In this document: positions 1 through 8,677 of the stretch, piece after piece
How positions within the stretch are numbered: position 1 is the stretch's first letter
How the letters are laid out: every line of letters starts with the position of its first letter
Assembly (NCBI GenBank): GCA_045628105.1
Contig: JAZQOX010000028.1
Coordinates: 1-21,011 of the forward strand
Direction of reading: 5' to 3'
DNA from: UMGS1781 sp045628105
GTDB taxonomy: Bacteria > Bacillota > Clostridia > TANB77 > CAG-508
DNA: 21,011 nt
Translations under genes and position numbers: made by a program
The notes under the pieces: model-generated
The model's database searches: none
What the model saw: only the letters and a program-made list of their open reading frames with translations
Told to the model about the DNA's origin: nothing

Positions 1-1912
1 TTTGGAATGTAATTGCTTTTAACATTTTTTTATTGCTTCCAAGTTCTCTTTTCATTGCACCTATAGCACCAAAACAAGGAGCACTAAATAAATTAAATAC
101 CATAAATGCATAAGCACTAGCCATTGTAAATCCACCAAATGCTGTACCATTTGCAAATATCATACTTCCTTCTTCTACATCTTCAGATAATCCTGCAATA
201 ACTGCCATAGATGATACAACTTGTTCTTTTGCAACTAATCCTTGAATTGCTGATACTGTTGCTCCCCAGTTGTTTTGACCAATCATAGGATAAAATACCC
301 ATGAAATAGTTTTACCAATTGTAGCTAACATTGACTCTTCCACATCTACGCCATATTCCATTTTAAATGAGAATGAAAGTAAAAACCAAATAACTATTGA
401 GCATAGTAAAATAATTGAGCCAGCTCTTTTTATAAATGCAATAACTTTATCGAAAACATCTTTTGCAACATATTTTATGCTTGGTAATTTATATTCTGGT
501 AATTCAGATATATATGAACTACTAATATGTTTAAATTTTGTTCTAGACATGATAAAAGCTGATAATATAATTACAATTATTGCTAAAAAGTATAATGATG
601 CTGATGCTATTCCTGAATTATCTCCAAAGAAATAACTTGAGAATAAAGCAATAATTGGTAGTTTTGCACTACAAGGTATAAATGGTACTAAAATGCTTGT
701 CATTTCTCTTTCATCTTGATTTTCAATTATTCTTGTTCCCATAATTCCAGGTACTGAACAACCTGAACCTACTATAAATGGAATTAAGCTTTTTCCTGAA
801 AGTCCTATCTTTCTAAATAATCTATCTAAAAGTATTGCAATTCTTGACATATATCCTGTTGTTTCTAATATAGAAATACAAATAAATAGAATAATTAATT
901 GTGGTACAAATCCTAATACTGCACCAACACCTGCAACAATTCCATCAACAACTAGACTTTCCACCCATTCAGATGCACCAATTAAAGACATTTTTTCTCC
1001 TAAAAATTCTCCAAAGCTCTCTACTGTATCAGCAACAAAATCTACAGTAGCGCTTCCTACTACTCCAACAGATATGTAATAAACTAAAAACATTACTATT
1101 ACAAATATTGGAATTGCAAGCCACTTATTTAAAAATATTTTATCTAATTTATCTGATAATGATTCTTTTCTTGAAACTTGAGTTACAACTTCTTTCTTTA
1201 TTTTCTCAATAAATAAATATCTTTCCGTTGCAATTATTTCTTCTAAGTCTGTATCATAATTATCATTTAACTTTTTAATTATTGTACTTGTTTGAATATT
1301 ATTTAGATTAGAAAATCTTGAATCTTCTTCTAATAATTTAGCTGCAACAAATTTTTTATGGTTTATATTGTTTATTTTGGAAATTTCACTAACTGCGTTT
1401 TCAATTTTTTCATCAAAGATATTTACTTCTTTACGTTTATAAGTTCTATCAATTGCTTTTATTAAATTATCTATTCCTGTTTCTTTTAATGCAGATATTT
1501 TTACCACTTGAACTCCTAATTCTTGTGATAACTTATTTTCATCAATAATTAATCCTTTTTTCTCCAACATATCACACATATTTAAAGCAATAATAACTTT
1601 TGTATCTAATTCTAAAAGCTGAGTTGTTAAATATAAGCTTCTTTCTAATGATGTAGCATCTACTATATTTATTATCACATCTGGATTTTCATCAAACACA
1701 AACTTTCTTGGTATTTCTTCTTCTATACTGTATGGACTTAATGAATAGATACCAGGCAAATCAACTATTTCATGATTAGTTCCTTTTATTTTTCCTACCT
1801 TCTTTTCTATTGTCACACCAGGCCAATTACCTATTTTTGCATTCATTCCTGTTAAAATATTAAACAGTGTTGTTTTACCACTATTTTGATTTCCTATTAA
1901 TCCTATTTTCAT
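1..1912 (-). CDS. feoB: Ferrous iron transport protein B (C-terminus off window)
   Basis: Inner-membrane Fe(II) transporter with an N-terminal cytosolic GTPase domain. About 637 residues are visible. G1 reads GNQNSGKT (residues 7-14; Gln where Pro is usual), followed by the NWPGVT switch I region, DLPG (G3) and NMCD (G4). After a helical spacer, the membrane part carries both Gate signatures: GSGCSVPGIMGTR, and FIPCSAKLPI in the following segment. The ATG overlaps the feoA stop by one base (TAATG), so translation is probably coupled. The gene is read leftward from the feoA promoter. Only the last part of the protein is missing because the window ends. The family assignment is secure; that it imports iron is family knowledge. 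Confidence 0.97.
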   Translation of the reverse strand, partial: MKIGLIGNQNSGKTTLFNILTGMNAKIGNWPGVTIEKKVGKIKGTNHEIVDLPGIYSLSPYSIEEEIPRKFVFDENPDVIINIVDATSLERSLYLTTQLLELDTKVIIALNMCDMLEKKGLIIDENKLSQELGVQVVKISALKETGIDNLIKAIDRTYKRKEVNIFDEKIENAVSEISKINNINHKKFVAAKLLEEDSRFSNLNNIQTSTIIKKLNDNYDTDLEEIIATERYLFIEKIKKEVVTQVSRKESLSDKLDKIFLNKWLAIPIFVIVMFLVYYISVGVVGSATVDFVADTVESFGEFLGEKMSLIGASEWVESLVVDGIVAGVGAVLGFVPQLIILFICISILETTGYMSRIAILLDRLFRKIGLSGKSLIPFIVGSGCSVPGIMGTRIIENQDEREMTSILVPFIPCSAKLPIIALFSSYFFGDNSGIASASLYFLAIIVIILSAFIMSRTKFKHISSSYISELPEYKLPSIKYVAKDVFDKVIAFIKRAGSIILLCSIVIWFLLSFSFKMEYGVDVEESMLATIGKTISWVFYPMIGQNNWGATVSAIQGLVAKEQVVSSMAVIAGLSEDVEEGSMIFANGTAFGGFTMASAYAFMVFNLFSAPCFGAIGAMKRELGSNKKMLKAITFQ

Positions 1913-2142
1913 TATTCAATTACCTCCACTTCTATTTGAGATAAATCTGATTTACTAATACATAATTCGTAATCTCTAAGTTCAATATCTATTGGATCTC
2001 CTATTGGTGCGACTTTTTTTACTTTTACTTCCGTTCCTCTTGTTAATCCCATATCTAATAAATGTCTACGAATTTCTTTGTTTTGTAAATTAAGTTTTAC
2101 AATTTTTGCTTTTTGACCAATTTTTACTTCATCTAAATTCAT
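1912..2142 (-). CDS. feoA: FeoA-type SH3-like protein
   Basis: Small cytosolic protein of 76 residues with the FeoA SH3-like beta-barrel pattern: an N-terminal VKIGQKAKIVKL strand, RRHLLDMGLTRGTEV in the middle (the conserved LxxMGLxxGxxv motif) and a C-terminal strand ending ELCISKSDLSQIEVEV. FeoA proteins bind or modulate FeoB; the exact role is unsettled. It is the first gene of the feoAB operon, has a strong GGGGGAG ribosome site, and its stop shares a base with the feoB start. Its promoter lies between two palindromes, suggesting metal-responsive or redox-responsive control (inference). Confidence 0.95.
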   Translation of the reverse strand: MNLDEVKIGQKAKIVKLNLQNKEIRRHLLDMGLTRGTEVKVKKVAPIGDPIDIELRDYELCISKSDLSQIEVEVIE

Positions 2143-2158
2143 AATAACTCCCCCTTAT

Positions 2159-2174
2159 ATGAAATATGTTTCAT
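2159..2174. promoter_or_regulatory. Palindromic operator candidate, downstream of feo promoter
   Basis: ATGAAA-TATG-TTTCAT, a perfect 6-base inverted repeat between the -10 box and the feoA ribosome site. Its centre is 60 bases from that of the second palindrome at 2217-2236. The regulator family cannot be assigned by eye; it does not match the usual Fur box or the DtxR/IdeR consensus I know. Confidence 0.6.
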
Positions 2175-2183
2175 TTTGAATAT

Positions 2184-2212
2184 ATTCTATAACTTTATTA
2201 ATTTAATGTCAA
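2184..2212 (-). promoter_or_regulatory. feoAB promoter
   Basis: On the minus strand, TTGACA (2207-2212), a 17-base spacer, then TAGAAT (2184-2189). It reads into feoA, whose ATG is about 40 bases downstream. Confidence 0.8.
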
Positions 2213-2216
2213 TACA

Positions 2217-2236
2217 ATATGAAACATTTTTCGTAT
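2217..2236. promoter_or_regulatory. Palindromic operator candidate, upstream of feo promoter
   Basis: ATATGAAA-CATT-TTTCGTAT, 7 of 8 arm positions complementary, sharing the ATGAAA/TTTC half-site with the palindrome at 2159-2174. It sits just upstream of the -35 box. Two like sites flanking a promoter suggest cooperative or looping repression. Confidence 0.55.
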
Positions 2237-2242
2237 TAAAAG

Positions 2243-2285
2243 TAAAAAAATAGAACAGATATTTAAATATTCTGTCTATTTTTTA
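2243..2285 (-). terminator. Terminator of the surface-protein operon
   Basis: On the minus strand, AATAGACAGAAT pairs with ATCTGTTCTATT (one bulge) across an AT core, followed by a run of seven T. It lies between the beta-helix gene and the feo control region. Confidence 0.7.
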
Positions 2286-2304
2286 TAAAAATTGTAATTT
2301 GTGT

Positions 2305-3663
2305 TTATAATATGGCAACACCATTTACATATAATTTATATCCATTAAAGTCAATATTACTATAAGATGTATCGCTATCTTCTAACGACGTTATATAAGA
2401 ATCTCCCGTTAACTTTATTTTAGAACTTGCATCTAATTTTAAAGTTAGAGTTTTTGCTGTATTATCTCCATTTATAACACCTTCAAAATATGAACTCTCT
2501 TTCATACTCATATCTAATTTTGATATTGAATCTACAATAATATTGCCTAAAGCTTTTTGATTTACCATTTCGAATGTAACATCTCCACCATTTGAACCTG
2601 AATTACCCCAAGAATCTTTTTGCACTCTTAAGAAATTGCCTGAATTGTCATTATTTGTTATTTTGTTATTATTTAATTTAATGGTAGCAGTTGTATTTGT
2701 TACATAGAATGTATCTCCATTATTAGTAACTATATTACTATTATTTGCACAAAATTCAGAATTTCCATCTGCTGCATCACCACTCATTGATTGGTATAAA
2801 AATATGTTTTTATATGTTGTTGACTGTCCATTTAATTTAGTATTACTATCTGTTAAATTACAATTATTTATAGTAACACTATTTTTACCTTCTATAACAA
2901 TTCCTTCTGAAACTTTTGCTATTAAATTTGCATCATTTACAACTATTTTTGCAGTTGAATAAATACTTGGAGAACCTTGACCTGTTGTTGTATAAGTACC
3001 TCCATTAACGGTTACATCTCCACCACCTCTATCAGTTCTTATTGCAGCACTTGATGTTCCTGCTGTATTTATTGTTAAATTATTAGCAATCATTGTTCCT
3101 CCACCAGTTGTCATTATTCCTCCTGAATTATCCTTTGATGTAGTAATTTTAGAATCACTTATTGTTATTGTTGTTCCATCACTATTTGAATTATTAGTTG
3201 TTGCAGATCCACCATAACAAAATACTCCATTCGCTCCAGTTGCATTAGTTATTATATCCATATTATCCAAATTTAGATTAACACCATCTTTGGCAATTAG
3301 CGCAGAATTTGTACCATAAAAACTTGTTGTATCTCCTCCATCTGAATCACCTGTTTTAGTTATTCTAGAATCTTTTATAGTTGCATCAATATCTCCTGTT
3401 ATAGAAACTGCATTTTCATCTGCGTTACTAGAGCTTATTTCTTCATTTTTTAGAGTAGTTGATTCTGTTATTTCTTTATTTGATGAATATGTAACATTAT
3501 TAGAATTGTTCATTTGACCTGGCATATTACCATTAGCTTGTTGCATATTAGGATTAAATGAATCACTATCATCAATTGATTTTATTGTAATTCTTACAAG
3601 AAAAGCTAAAATCACTGTTAGAATTACAATTATAATAATTTGTGCTAAAGTATTCTTTTTCAT
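2305..3663 (-). CDS. Membrane-anchored beta-helix surface protein
   Basis: 452 residues. Residues 8-27 are a single hydrophobic segment after a short basic start, giving an uncleaved anchor with the bulk outside. A low-complexity Asn/Gln/Met/Gly/Pro linker (about 37-60) follows. From about 85 to the end there are repeated short beta-strand units rich in Asn, Thr, Ser and Gly, such as ITISDSKITT and VTINNCNLTD, typical of a right-handed parallel beta-helix (pectate-lyase-like or adhesin-like). No catalytic motif is recognisable. A Cthe_2159-type carbohydrate-binding role is possible but unproven. Its ribosome site overlaps the stop codon of the upstream 87-residue gene, so the two are coupled and probably work together on the envelope. 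Confidence 0.75.
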   Translation of the reverse strand: MKKNTLAQIIIIVILTVILAFLVRITIKSIDDSDSFNPNMQQANGNMPGQMNNSNNVTYSSNKEITESTTLKNEEISSSNADENAVSITGDIDATIKDSRITKTGDSDGGDTTSFYGTNSALIAKDGVNLNLDNMDIITNATGANGVFCYGGSATTNNSNSDGTTITISDSKITTSKDNSGGIMTTGGGTMIANNLTINTAGTSSAAIRTDRGGGDVTVNGGTYTTTGQGSPSIYSTAKIVVNDANLIAKVSEGIVIEGKNSVTINNCNLTDSNTKLNGQSTTYKNIFLYQSMSGDAADGNSEFCANNSNIVTNNGDTFYVTNTTATIKLNNNKITNNDNSGNFLRVQKDSWGNSGSNGGDVTFEMVNQKALGNIIVDSISKLDMSMKESSYFEGVINGDNTAKTLTLKLDASSKIKLTGDSYITSLEDSDTSYSNIDFNGYKLYVNGVAIL

Positions 3664-3672
3664 GATTTCCTC

Positions 3673-3936
3673 CTAATTATTTAAATTTTGATTTGAAGTT
3701 GATTCTCCTGGTTTTGCAGGTGGCTCTTGTCCGTTATCTCCATTTGGTTTGTCAGGTGGTGTTCCCATGTCTCCACTTGGTGGATTGCCCATTTGATTAT
3801 TAGAATTCATTTGCATCATTTCAGGTGAATTTCCATTATTATTTGAAGCTGTTTTACTATAAATCAAAAATCCTGATGTTGCAACTATTGCACCTATTAA
3901 CATTCCAATTATCAAATACATAATTTTATCTTTCAT
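3673..3936 (-). CDS. Small membrane-anchored Pro/Asn-rich protein
   Basis: 87 residues. Residues 5-26 form one transmembrane helix (MYLIIGMLIGAIVATSGFLI). The rest is a flexible Asn/Met/Gln then Gly/Pro/Asp-rich tail with no fold evident. The tail composition resembles the linker just after the anchor of the downstream beta-helix protein, so the two may share an evolutionary origin or contact one another. A good GGAGG site precedes the ATG. The stop codon TAG is embedded in the AGGAGG of the next gene, indicating translational coupling. No function is recognised. Confidence 0.7.
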   Translation of the reverse strand: MKDKIMYLIIGMLIGAIVATSGFLIYSKTASNNNGNSPEMMQMNSNNQMGNPPSGDMGTPPDKPNGDNGQEPPAKPGESTSNQNLNN

Positions 3937-4083
3937 TTTTCTTTACCTCCATTATAAGATTTATTAAATAATACTATAAAATTATTAAATATGTATTAAA
4001 TTATAAAAATTCTTTATGGTTATTTTGTGAATTTATTGTAATTTATTTTATACCAATAAATTACTATTTGTTCCGATATTATA

Positions 4084-4828
4084 TCATAAAAATTCATTTT
4101 TTTGTTCACATGACTTAAATTTATTATTTTTTATTTTTTTGTCAAAATTATTTTCTCTGTTTTCCTTTTCTTTTATCTGCTCAATCATTTTAGAAATCTC
4201 ATCTTCAATTTCGCCACACATTTTTAAATCGTATTTTAATTTTGAAATATAAGCCGTAACTTGTGCAATCTTTTCAACAAACTCTTCTTTATTTTCTGTT
4301 TTACTTCTTGCATAATAAAGTCTATTTCTGTAATTATAAGCATCTTGTAAATCTTCTTTTTTAACCTTTCTTATGCTTTCTACATCTTCTAAAGTTACAA
4401 TTTTATTTTGAGTTGCAAAAAGTTAATTTATCTGTAAAATGATGTAATTCCTTTATCGCCTTTCTGTTTTCATAAGACAACTTATATTGCCAATTTCTTT
4501 TTGGATATACATTCAAAATATAACAATAGTGTCTATATAGTCTTGTTATTCCTCCGATATTAACTCTTTTTATATCATTATTTTTGGAATAATATTTACA
4601 ATTACTTGTTTTATATTCAGGTCTATAAAAAACTTTCATATCTATTAAATCTTCATATATCCTTTCTTTGATTCGTTGTATTGAATACTCTTCTCCAAAG
4701 TTTCGTTCAACTCTTAAATGCATTTTTCTAGGTGGCATTCTAATACTTATTTGATTTGCTCTAAAATAAAATTCATATCCTATAGATTTTAAAATCTTCT
4801 TATTAATTTTGCGTGTGTGGAAACATGT
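4084..4828 (-). pseudogene. C-terminal remnant of a MobL-like relaxase, frameshifted
   Basis: Two reading frames together resemble the C-terminal part of relaxase/mobilisation nucleases of Firmicute conjugative elements. The first frame opens at about 4828 without a start codon and includes ISIRMPPRKMHLRVERNFG, then IGGITRLYRHYCYILNVYP, ending at 4403. After a five-T run (4417-4421) the sequence continues in another frame: TQNKIVTLEDVESIRK, then YNYRNRLYYARSK, a coiled-coil-like stretch, and a stop at 4084. Removing one T joins KLTF to ATQNKI and restores one protein. The N-terminal nuclease domain is absent. This is a relic of a mobile element. The relaxase call is from motif memory, without a search. 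Confidence 0.6.
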
Positions 4829-4936
4829 TTACCCTGTACCACGTTCAATTAATTTTTTATAAATTTTTAATATTTTTATCATTTTTTAGGTCATTTTAGA
4901 TAGTTTTTTAAGAAGTCAGAAACATCTCGATTTTGT

Positions 4937-6107
4937 TTATTTATCAAGTGTTTTCTTCAATTTCAAGCAAGCTACGCACTCAACATGACTTGTCCATGGA
5001 AACATATCTACTGGCTGAATTGATGTAATCTCGTACTGCTTTGAAAAGGTTTTTAAATCTCTTACTAATGTTTCAGGATTACAGCTTATATATGAAATTT
5101 TCTTAGGGCAAATTTCCAATATAGTTTCTATTGCTGTTTTTTCTAGTCCCGCTCTTGGTGGATCTACAATAATACCATCTGCTCTATTCCACTTTTGTGT
5201 AAGCCTTGGAAGTTCTATTTCAACTTTTCCACATACAAATTCAGTATTGTATATTCTATTTAATCTTGCATTCTCCTTAGCATCTTTAACTGCTTCCTCA
5301 ACAACTTCAATTCCATAAACTTTTTTCACATTTTTTGCTGCAGAAAGTGATATTGTTCCAATTCCTGAATACAAATCATATAAAATTTCATTTCCTTTTA
5401 AATTTAACCCCTCAATTGCTAAACTATATAGCTTCTCTGTCTGTATTGGATTAACTTGATAAAATGATAATGGTGATATTTTAAATTTTAATCCATTTAA
5501 ATAATCTACAATATATCCATTACCATATAAATTATAATTTTTAACTCCAAGTATTGCAGATGTTTTCTTTTCATTAATATTTTGAACAATTGTTTTGATT
5601 TTGGGAAATTTGGAAATTATTTCTTTTGTTATTTCATCTCTTCTATTCATTTTGCTATCAGTTGTAACAAAAACAATCATTATCTCTCCGAGAGTTAATG
5701 CCATATTTAACAATTAAATGCCTTAAAAATCCTTTTTTTGTATCCTCGTTATAAATTACAAGCTTGTATTTTTTAACAAGCTCAAAAACAAATTTTGCAA
5801 CTTCGTTAATAACATCATTTTGAATCAAACAATCTTCAAATGGTATTATTCTATGAGTTCCTTCTTCAAAGAAACCCATAACAGGCTTTTTGTTTTGATT
5901 ATATCCAAATGCAAATTTTCCTTTATTTCTATAATTGTATGGATTTTCCATACCAATTACATTGTTAACACGTATATTGCTAAAACATGCATTTTTCAGT
6001 AATTGTTCAACTTTTTTCTTTTTTATGCTTAATGTTTTATCATATTCATTTTCTAAATATGCACATCCACCACATTCATTATGCACTTTACAACAATTAT
6101 TTTCCAC
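4937..6107 (-). pseudogene. TrmA/RlmD-family rRNA uracil methyltransferase, frameshifted
   Basis: SAM-dependent 23S rRNA m5U methyltransferase family, split in two. The N-terminal part (GTG start at 6107, site AAGGAG) has the Fe-S cysteine pattern C-x5-C-x2-C at residues 6, 12 and 15, and RHLIVKYGINS. The C-terminal part holds the SAM site DLYSGIGT, DPPRAGL, the nucleophile motif SCNPETLVRD and the general-base region HVECVA. The frames switch near 5695-5715; dropping one base from TCTCGG restores ...GINSGEIMIVFV. It lacks the N-terminal TRAM domain present in the intact paralogue at 8678-10039. Every catalytic motif survives in the broken frame, so the break is recent or a sequence error. 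Confidence 0.85.
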
Positions 6108-6133
6108 TTTGTACTCCTTTTGTGTTAATTTGC

Positions 6134-6262
6134 TTACATTATATTATCATAAAAGCAGATAATTATCAAATAACTATCTGCTCTATTATAAATGATTTCT
6201 GCAGCTATTAGATGTAATACTGCATAAAGCATTTTTGTTGTTAAAATATTAAAAACTTTACA
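6134..6262 (-). pseudogene. RhuM-family fragment
   Basis: A short open frame without a proper start reads KMLYAVLHLIAAEIIYNRAD. It matches the segment KMHYAIHGQTAPEVIYNRAD of the RhuM-family gene at 7460-8555 in the same order and spacing. It is therefore a second, more decayed RhuM copy. The 13-base-arm hairpin at 6154-6182 (AGCAGATA arms) lies inside the fragment and may act as a leftward terminator. Confidence 0.5.
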
Positions 6263-6365
6263 TTACTCCTTCTAATAAATTTCTATATTTCATTTTACTG
6301 TATCTTTTTTGTAAGCATTTGTATTACGGCACTTCAGAATTTTCTATAATTTTATAAAATATTAT

Positions 6366-6398
6366 CTAAAAATAAGCTCCAGAAAAAATCTGGAGTTT
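6366..6398 (-). terminator. Terminator after the variable surface protein
   Basis: CTCCAGA and TCTGGAG arms (6377-6383 and 6389-6395) followed on the minus strand by CTTATTTTT. It lies just past both possible stops of the gene at 6398-7375. Confidence 0.75.
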
Positions 6399-7375
6399 TA
6401 TAATACTCTGTTTTGACATATTAATTTTATACTAATAAAAAAAATATATATTAGAATGTCGTGCATAAGCGCACATAGCAACCGGAAAAAGTGTCTTTGG
6501 CGTAAGTTCCGGTAGCTGGCATCAAATGTTGCCGCCCAAACGTAGCAATCGTTCTTCTGTGAAGAAGACCAGTAGTCTTGGCTAAGTCCATAATCTCCGT
6601 AATTATCTTTATTAATATTTAAATTTCCTGCAAAAGCTGCCCATTCAGCGGAAGATGGAACAAACCATTTAGAACCTGTTGGTATTACGCTCCACATATC
6701 AATACGATTATAAAGTCCACCTTTTGTCGTCATTTTTGTTCCATATGCTTCTGTATTCCATTTTGTTAACATATTTTCTGTGTTCGTTTTCCCTTCGCCA
6801 AAATTTATTGATGTTGTTGTTTCGTAATCATCCATTTTTCCTATTCCCGTTTCTCTCCATATTTCATAGTCAATAGCATTATTGTACCAATAATAACGTT
6901 CATCTGCATTCACATCATCTAATGCCATCACGTAAAATCTATCATTCCCTGTCTTTGTTTCATCTGCAATTATTACATCTGCTGTTCCAAAATCATCTGT
7001 CTTTTTTTCTCCCTCCATTATATAATAACTTTTGAATCCACTTGTGGCATCTTTTTCTCCTGGATATGAATAATGCTCTGAATGATATCCCCACTCGCCG
7101 CTGCTTGGTACAGCTAAATCTACAAATATTATTCCGTATTTGCCATCAACATATGCATATTTTCCTATATAAGATTCTGTTGTAAGATTTTTATTTTCTA
7201 AACTATTTTCTTTTTGTGTTTCTGTTTTGTGTTTTTCCACTGTTTCTTGTCTTTTTCCTATTAAATTACGCTTCACCACTACTGATATAGCCACACTTAC
7301 CAATATCACCATTGCTATAATGATTAAAATTAATACTCTTAATGTAATCCTCTTCTCGTTTTTTAAATTGTTCAT
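6398..7375 (-). CDS. Pilin-like anchored protein with C-type-lectin-like variable C-terminus (frameshifted end)
   Basis: 325 residues as read. N-terminus: NEKRITLRVLILIIIAMVIL, one membrane helix (about 12-34), then NLIGKRQETVEKHKTE. This resembles the prepilin-like leaders (KGITLVALVITIIVLLIL...) common in gut Clostridia. The body contains GSKWFVPSSAEWAAFAGNL and DYWSSSQ, typical of the formylglycine-generating-enzyme/C-type-lectin fold of diversity-generating-retroelement (DGR) target proteins. Those proteins usually end in RVRLxTTF. Here a one-base shift at 6509-6512 diverts the frame; dropping one C gives a protein ending CYVRLCTTF with a stop at 6451. As written it reads 21 aberrant residues after the last shared part. 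The ribosome site is AGGAGG. Probable role: surface ligand binding (inference). Confidence 0.7.
   Translation of the reverse strand: MNNLKNEKRITLRVLILIIIAMVILVSVAISVVVKRNLIGKRQETVEKHKTETQKENSLENKNLTTESYIGKYAYVDGKYGIIFVDLAVPSSGEWGYHSEHYSYPGEKDATSGFKSYYIMEGEKKTDDFGTADVIIADETKTGNDRFYVMALDDVNADERYYWYNNAIDYEIWRETGIGKMDDYETTTSINFGEGKTNTENMLTKWNTEAYGTKMTTKGGLYNRIDMWSVIPTGSKWFVPSSAEWAAFAGNLNINKDNYGDYGLSQDYWSSSQKNDCYVWAATFDASYRNLRQRHFFRLLCALMHDILIYIFFISIKLICQNRVL
6451..6577 (-). other. Candidate DGR variable region
   Basis: This segment runs from DYWSSSQ to the restored stop. It is visibly richer in G+C than the rest of the gene. In the restored frame it is full of NNC-type codons (GAT TGC TAC, GCC AGC TAC, TAC GCC, GAC ACT) at positions where DGR templates carry AAC. 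No reverse transcriptase or template repeat is present in this window. Confidence 0.5.
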
Positions 7376-7459
7376 TCTAAAGCTCCTCCTTTTATAGGCA
7401 ATTAAAATCGCCCCATTTTTTATTTAATTTATCGTAAAAAATTTTAATTGTAAATACTT

Positions 7460-8555
7460 TTAAAAAATAATATGTATATAAAATAATTGTAATATTTTAA
7501 AATATAGACATATAGTTTCACTTAAAAGCTTATCGAAATCTGATTGATACAATTTGTCTTGTTTTACTCTATATTTTTCAAATTCAGATAAGGCTTTATC
7601 ACAAGCAATCTCATGAGAAATTTTTCCAGCATTATTTAATATCTCTCTATCAAATAATTCCAAAAATTTATCTAAACGTTCTTCCCAATCTTTCATTGTC
7701 ATTGGAATATTTCTTATTGCTCTTTCTTCTGCTAAATCTAACTATGCTGATACAATTCTTCTAAGCTGACTTAATTCATCCTCATTCAAATAATTTTTAG
7801 CTACAACAACATCATATTTATGAATTTTTCCATTTGGTGCTCCTTCCCAAGATGTTAATCCCATATTTTCTTTTTCTGCATCTGCTCTATTGTATATTAC
7901 TTCAGGTGCAGTTTGTCCATGTATAGCATAGTGCATTTTGTTTTGTACTGTTTTAAAAAATCTTTGTGTAATTTTAGAATCTTTGTCATAGTCAATACTT
8001 GTAGCAAAAATGTCAGTTATCTTTTGATAAAATTTTCTTTCAGATATTCTAATTTCACGAATTCTCTCTAATAGTTCTTCAAAATATTTTTTTGGTAAAA
8101 TAGAACCACCATTCTTTAATCTTTCATCATCTAAAGAAAATCCTTTAATAGTATATTCTTTTACAATTTTATTAACCCATCTTCTAAATTGAACCGCTCT
8201 TTCATTATCTACCTTAAAGCCTATTGCAATAATCATTTGCAAATTATAATGTATAACATCTCTTGAAACATTTCTGTTTCCTTCTTTTTGAACTATTCGA
8301 AAAATTCGAATAGTTGCATTTTCATTTAATTCTTTGTCACTATATATCTTTTTTATATGATAATTTATCGTGTTTAACTCCACATCATACACTGTAGCTA
8401 AACATTTTTTGTGTGAGCCAGATATTTTCATCTTCATATCTCACTTCTACACTATCTTTATCATCACCTACTGCAGCAACATATGTTAAATATTCTGCTG
8501 TACTTGACCTTATATCTAAATTTTCTTTTTTTAATTTGAAAATATCCTTTTCTTT
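7460..8555 (-). pseudogene. RhuM-family protein, broken by a frameshift and a stop
   Basis: The RhuM (virulence protein/DUF) family is recognised from the core: VQFRRWVNKIVKEYTIKGFSL, then FFKTVQNKMHYAIHGQT, and the C-terminal MKDWEERLDKFLELF plus AGKISHE. Three defects are visible. The N-terminal segment IRSSTAEYLTYVAA to DENIWLTQKM is in another frame, with one extra T near 8405. No start codon precedes it; TTA stands before KKENLDIR. A TAG at 7742-7744 sits where IVSA should continue into LDLAEERA. The family's function is unsettled; members often lie near restriction-modification or defence genes, but none is visible here. Two remnants of the family within 2.5 kb suggest old accessory DNA. 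Confidence 0.75.
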
Positions 8556-8635
8556 TTATAATTCTTTCCTGTTTGTGAACATTTGTATTGTATCATAATG
8601 GTTTAATACATTCAATACTTTTATAAAATTTCAAC

Positions 8636-8672
8636 AAAAAAATCCACTTAAATATTAAGTAGATTTTTTGTT
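8636..8672 (-). terminator. Terminator of rlmCD
   Basis: Imperfect hairpin, AATCTACTTAA against TTAAGTGGATT on the minus strand, followed by TTTTTTT, immediately after the methyltransferase stop. Confidence 0.7.
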
Positions 8673-8677
8673 TTCTA

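Noticed and set aside
4403..4738. A separate 111-residue gene
   Set aside because: Its ATG is internal; relaxase-like sequence continues upstream without a start and downstream in another frame, so it is part of a remnant.
4937..5713. An independent methyltransferase gene starting at 5713
   Set aside because: It begins mid-protein without a ribosome site, and the missing N-terminus is the adjoining ORF in another frame.
5695..5715. Programmed frameshift in the methyltransferase
   Set aside because: No slippery run, in-frame stop or internal Shine-Dalgarno of the known type, and the intact paralogue needs none.
6398..7375. A complete diversity-generating retroelement in the window
   Set aside because: No reverse transcriptase motif, no accessory gene and no template repeat on either strand.
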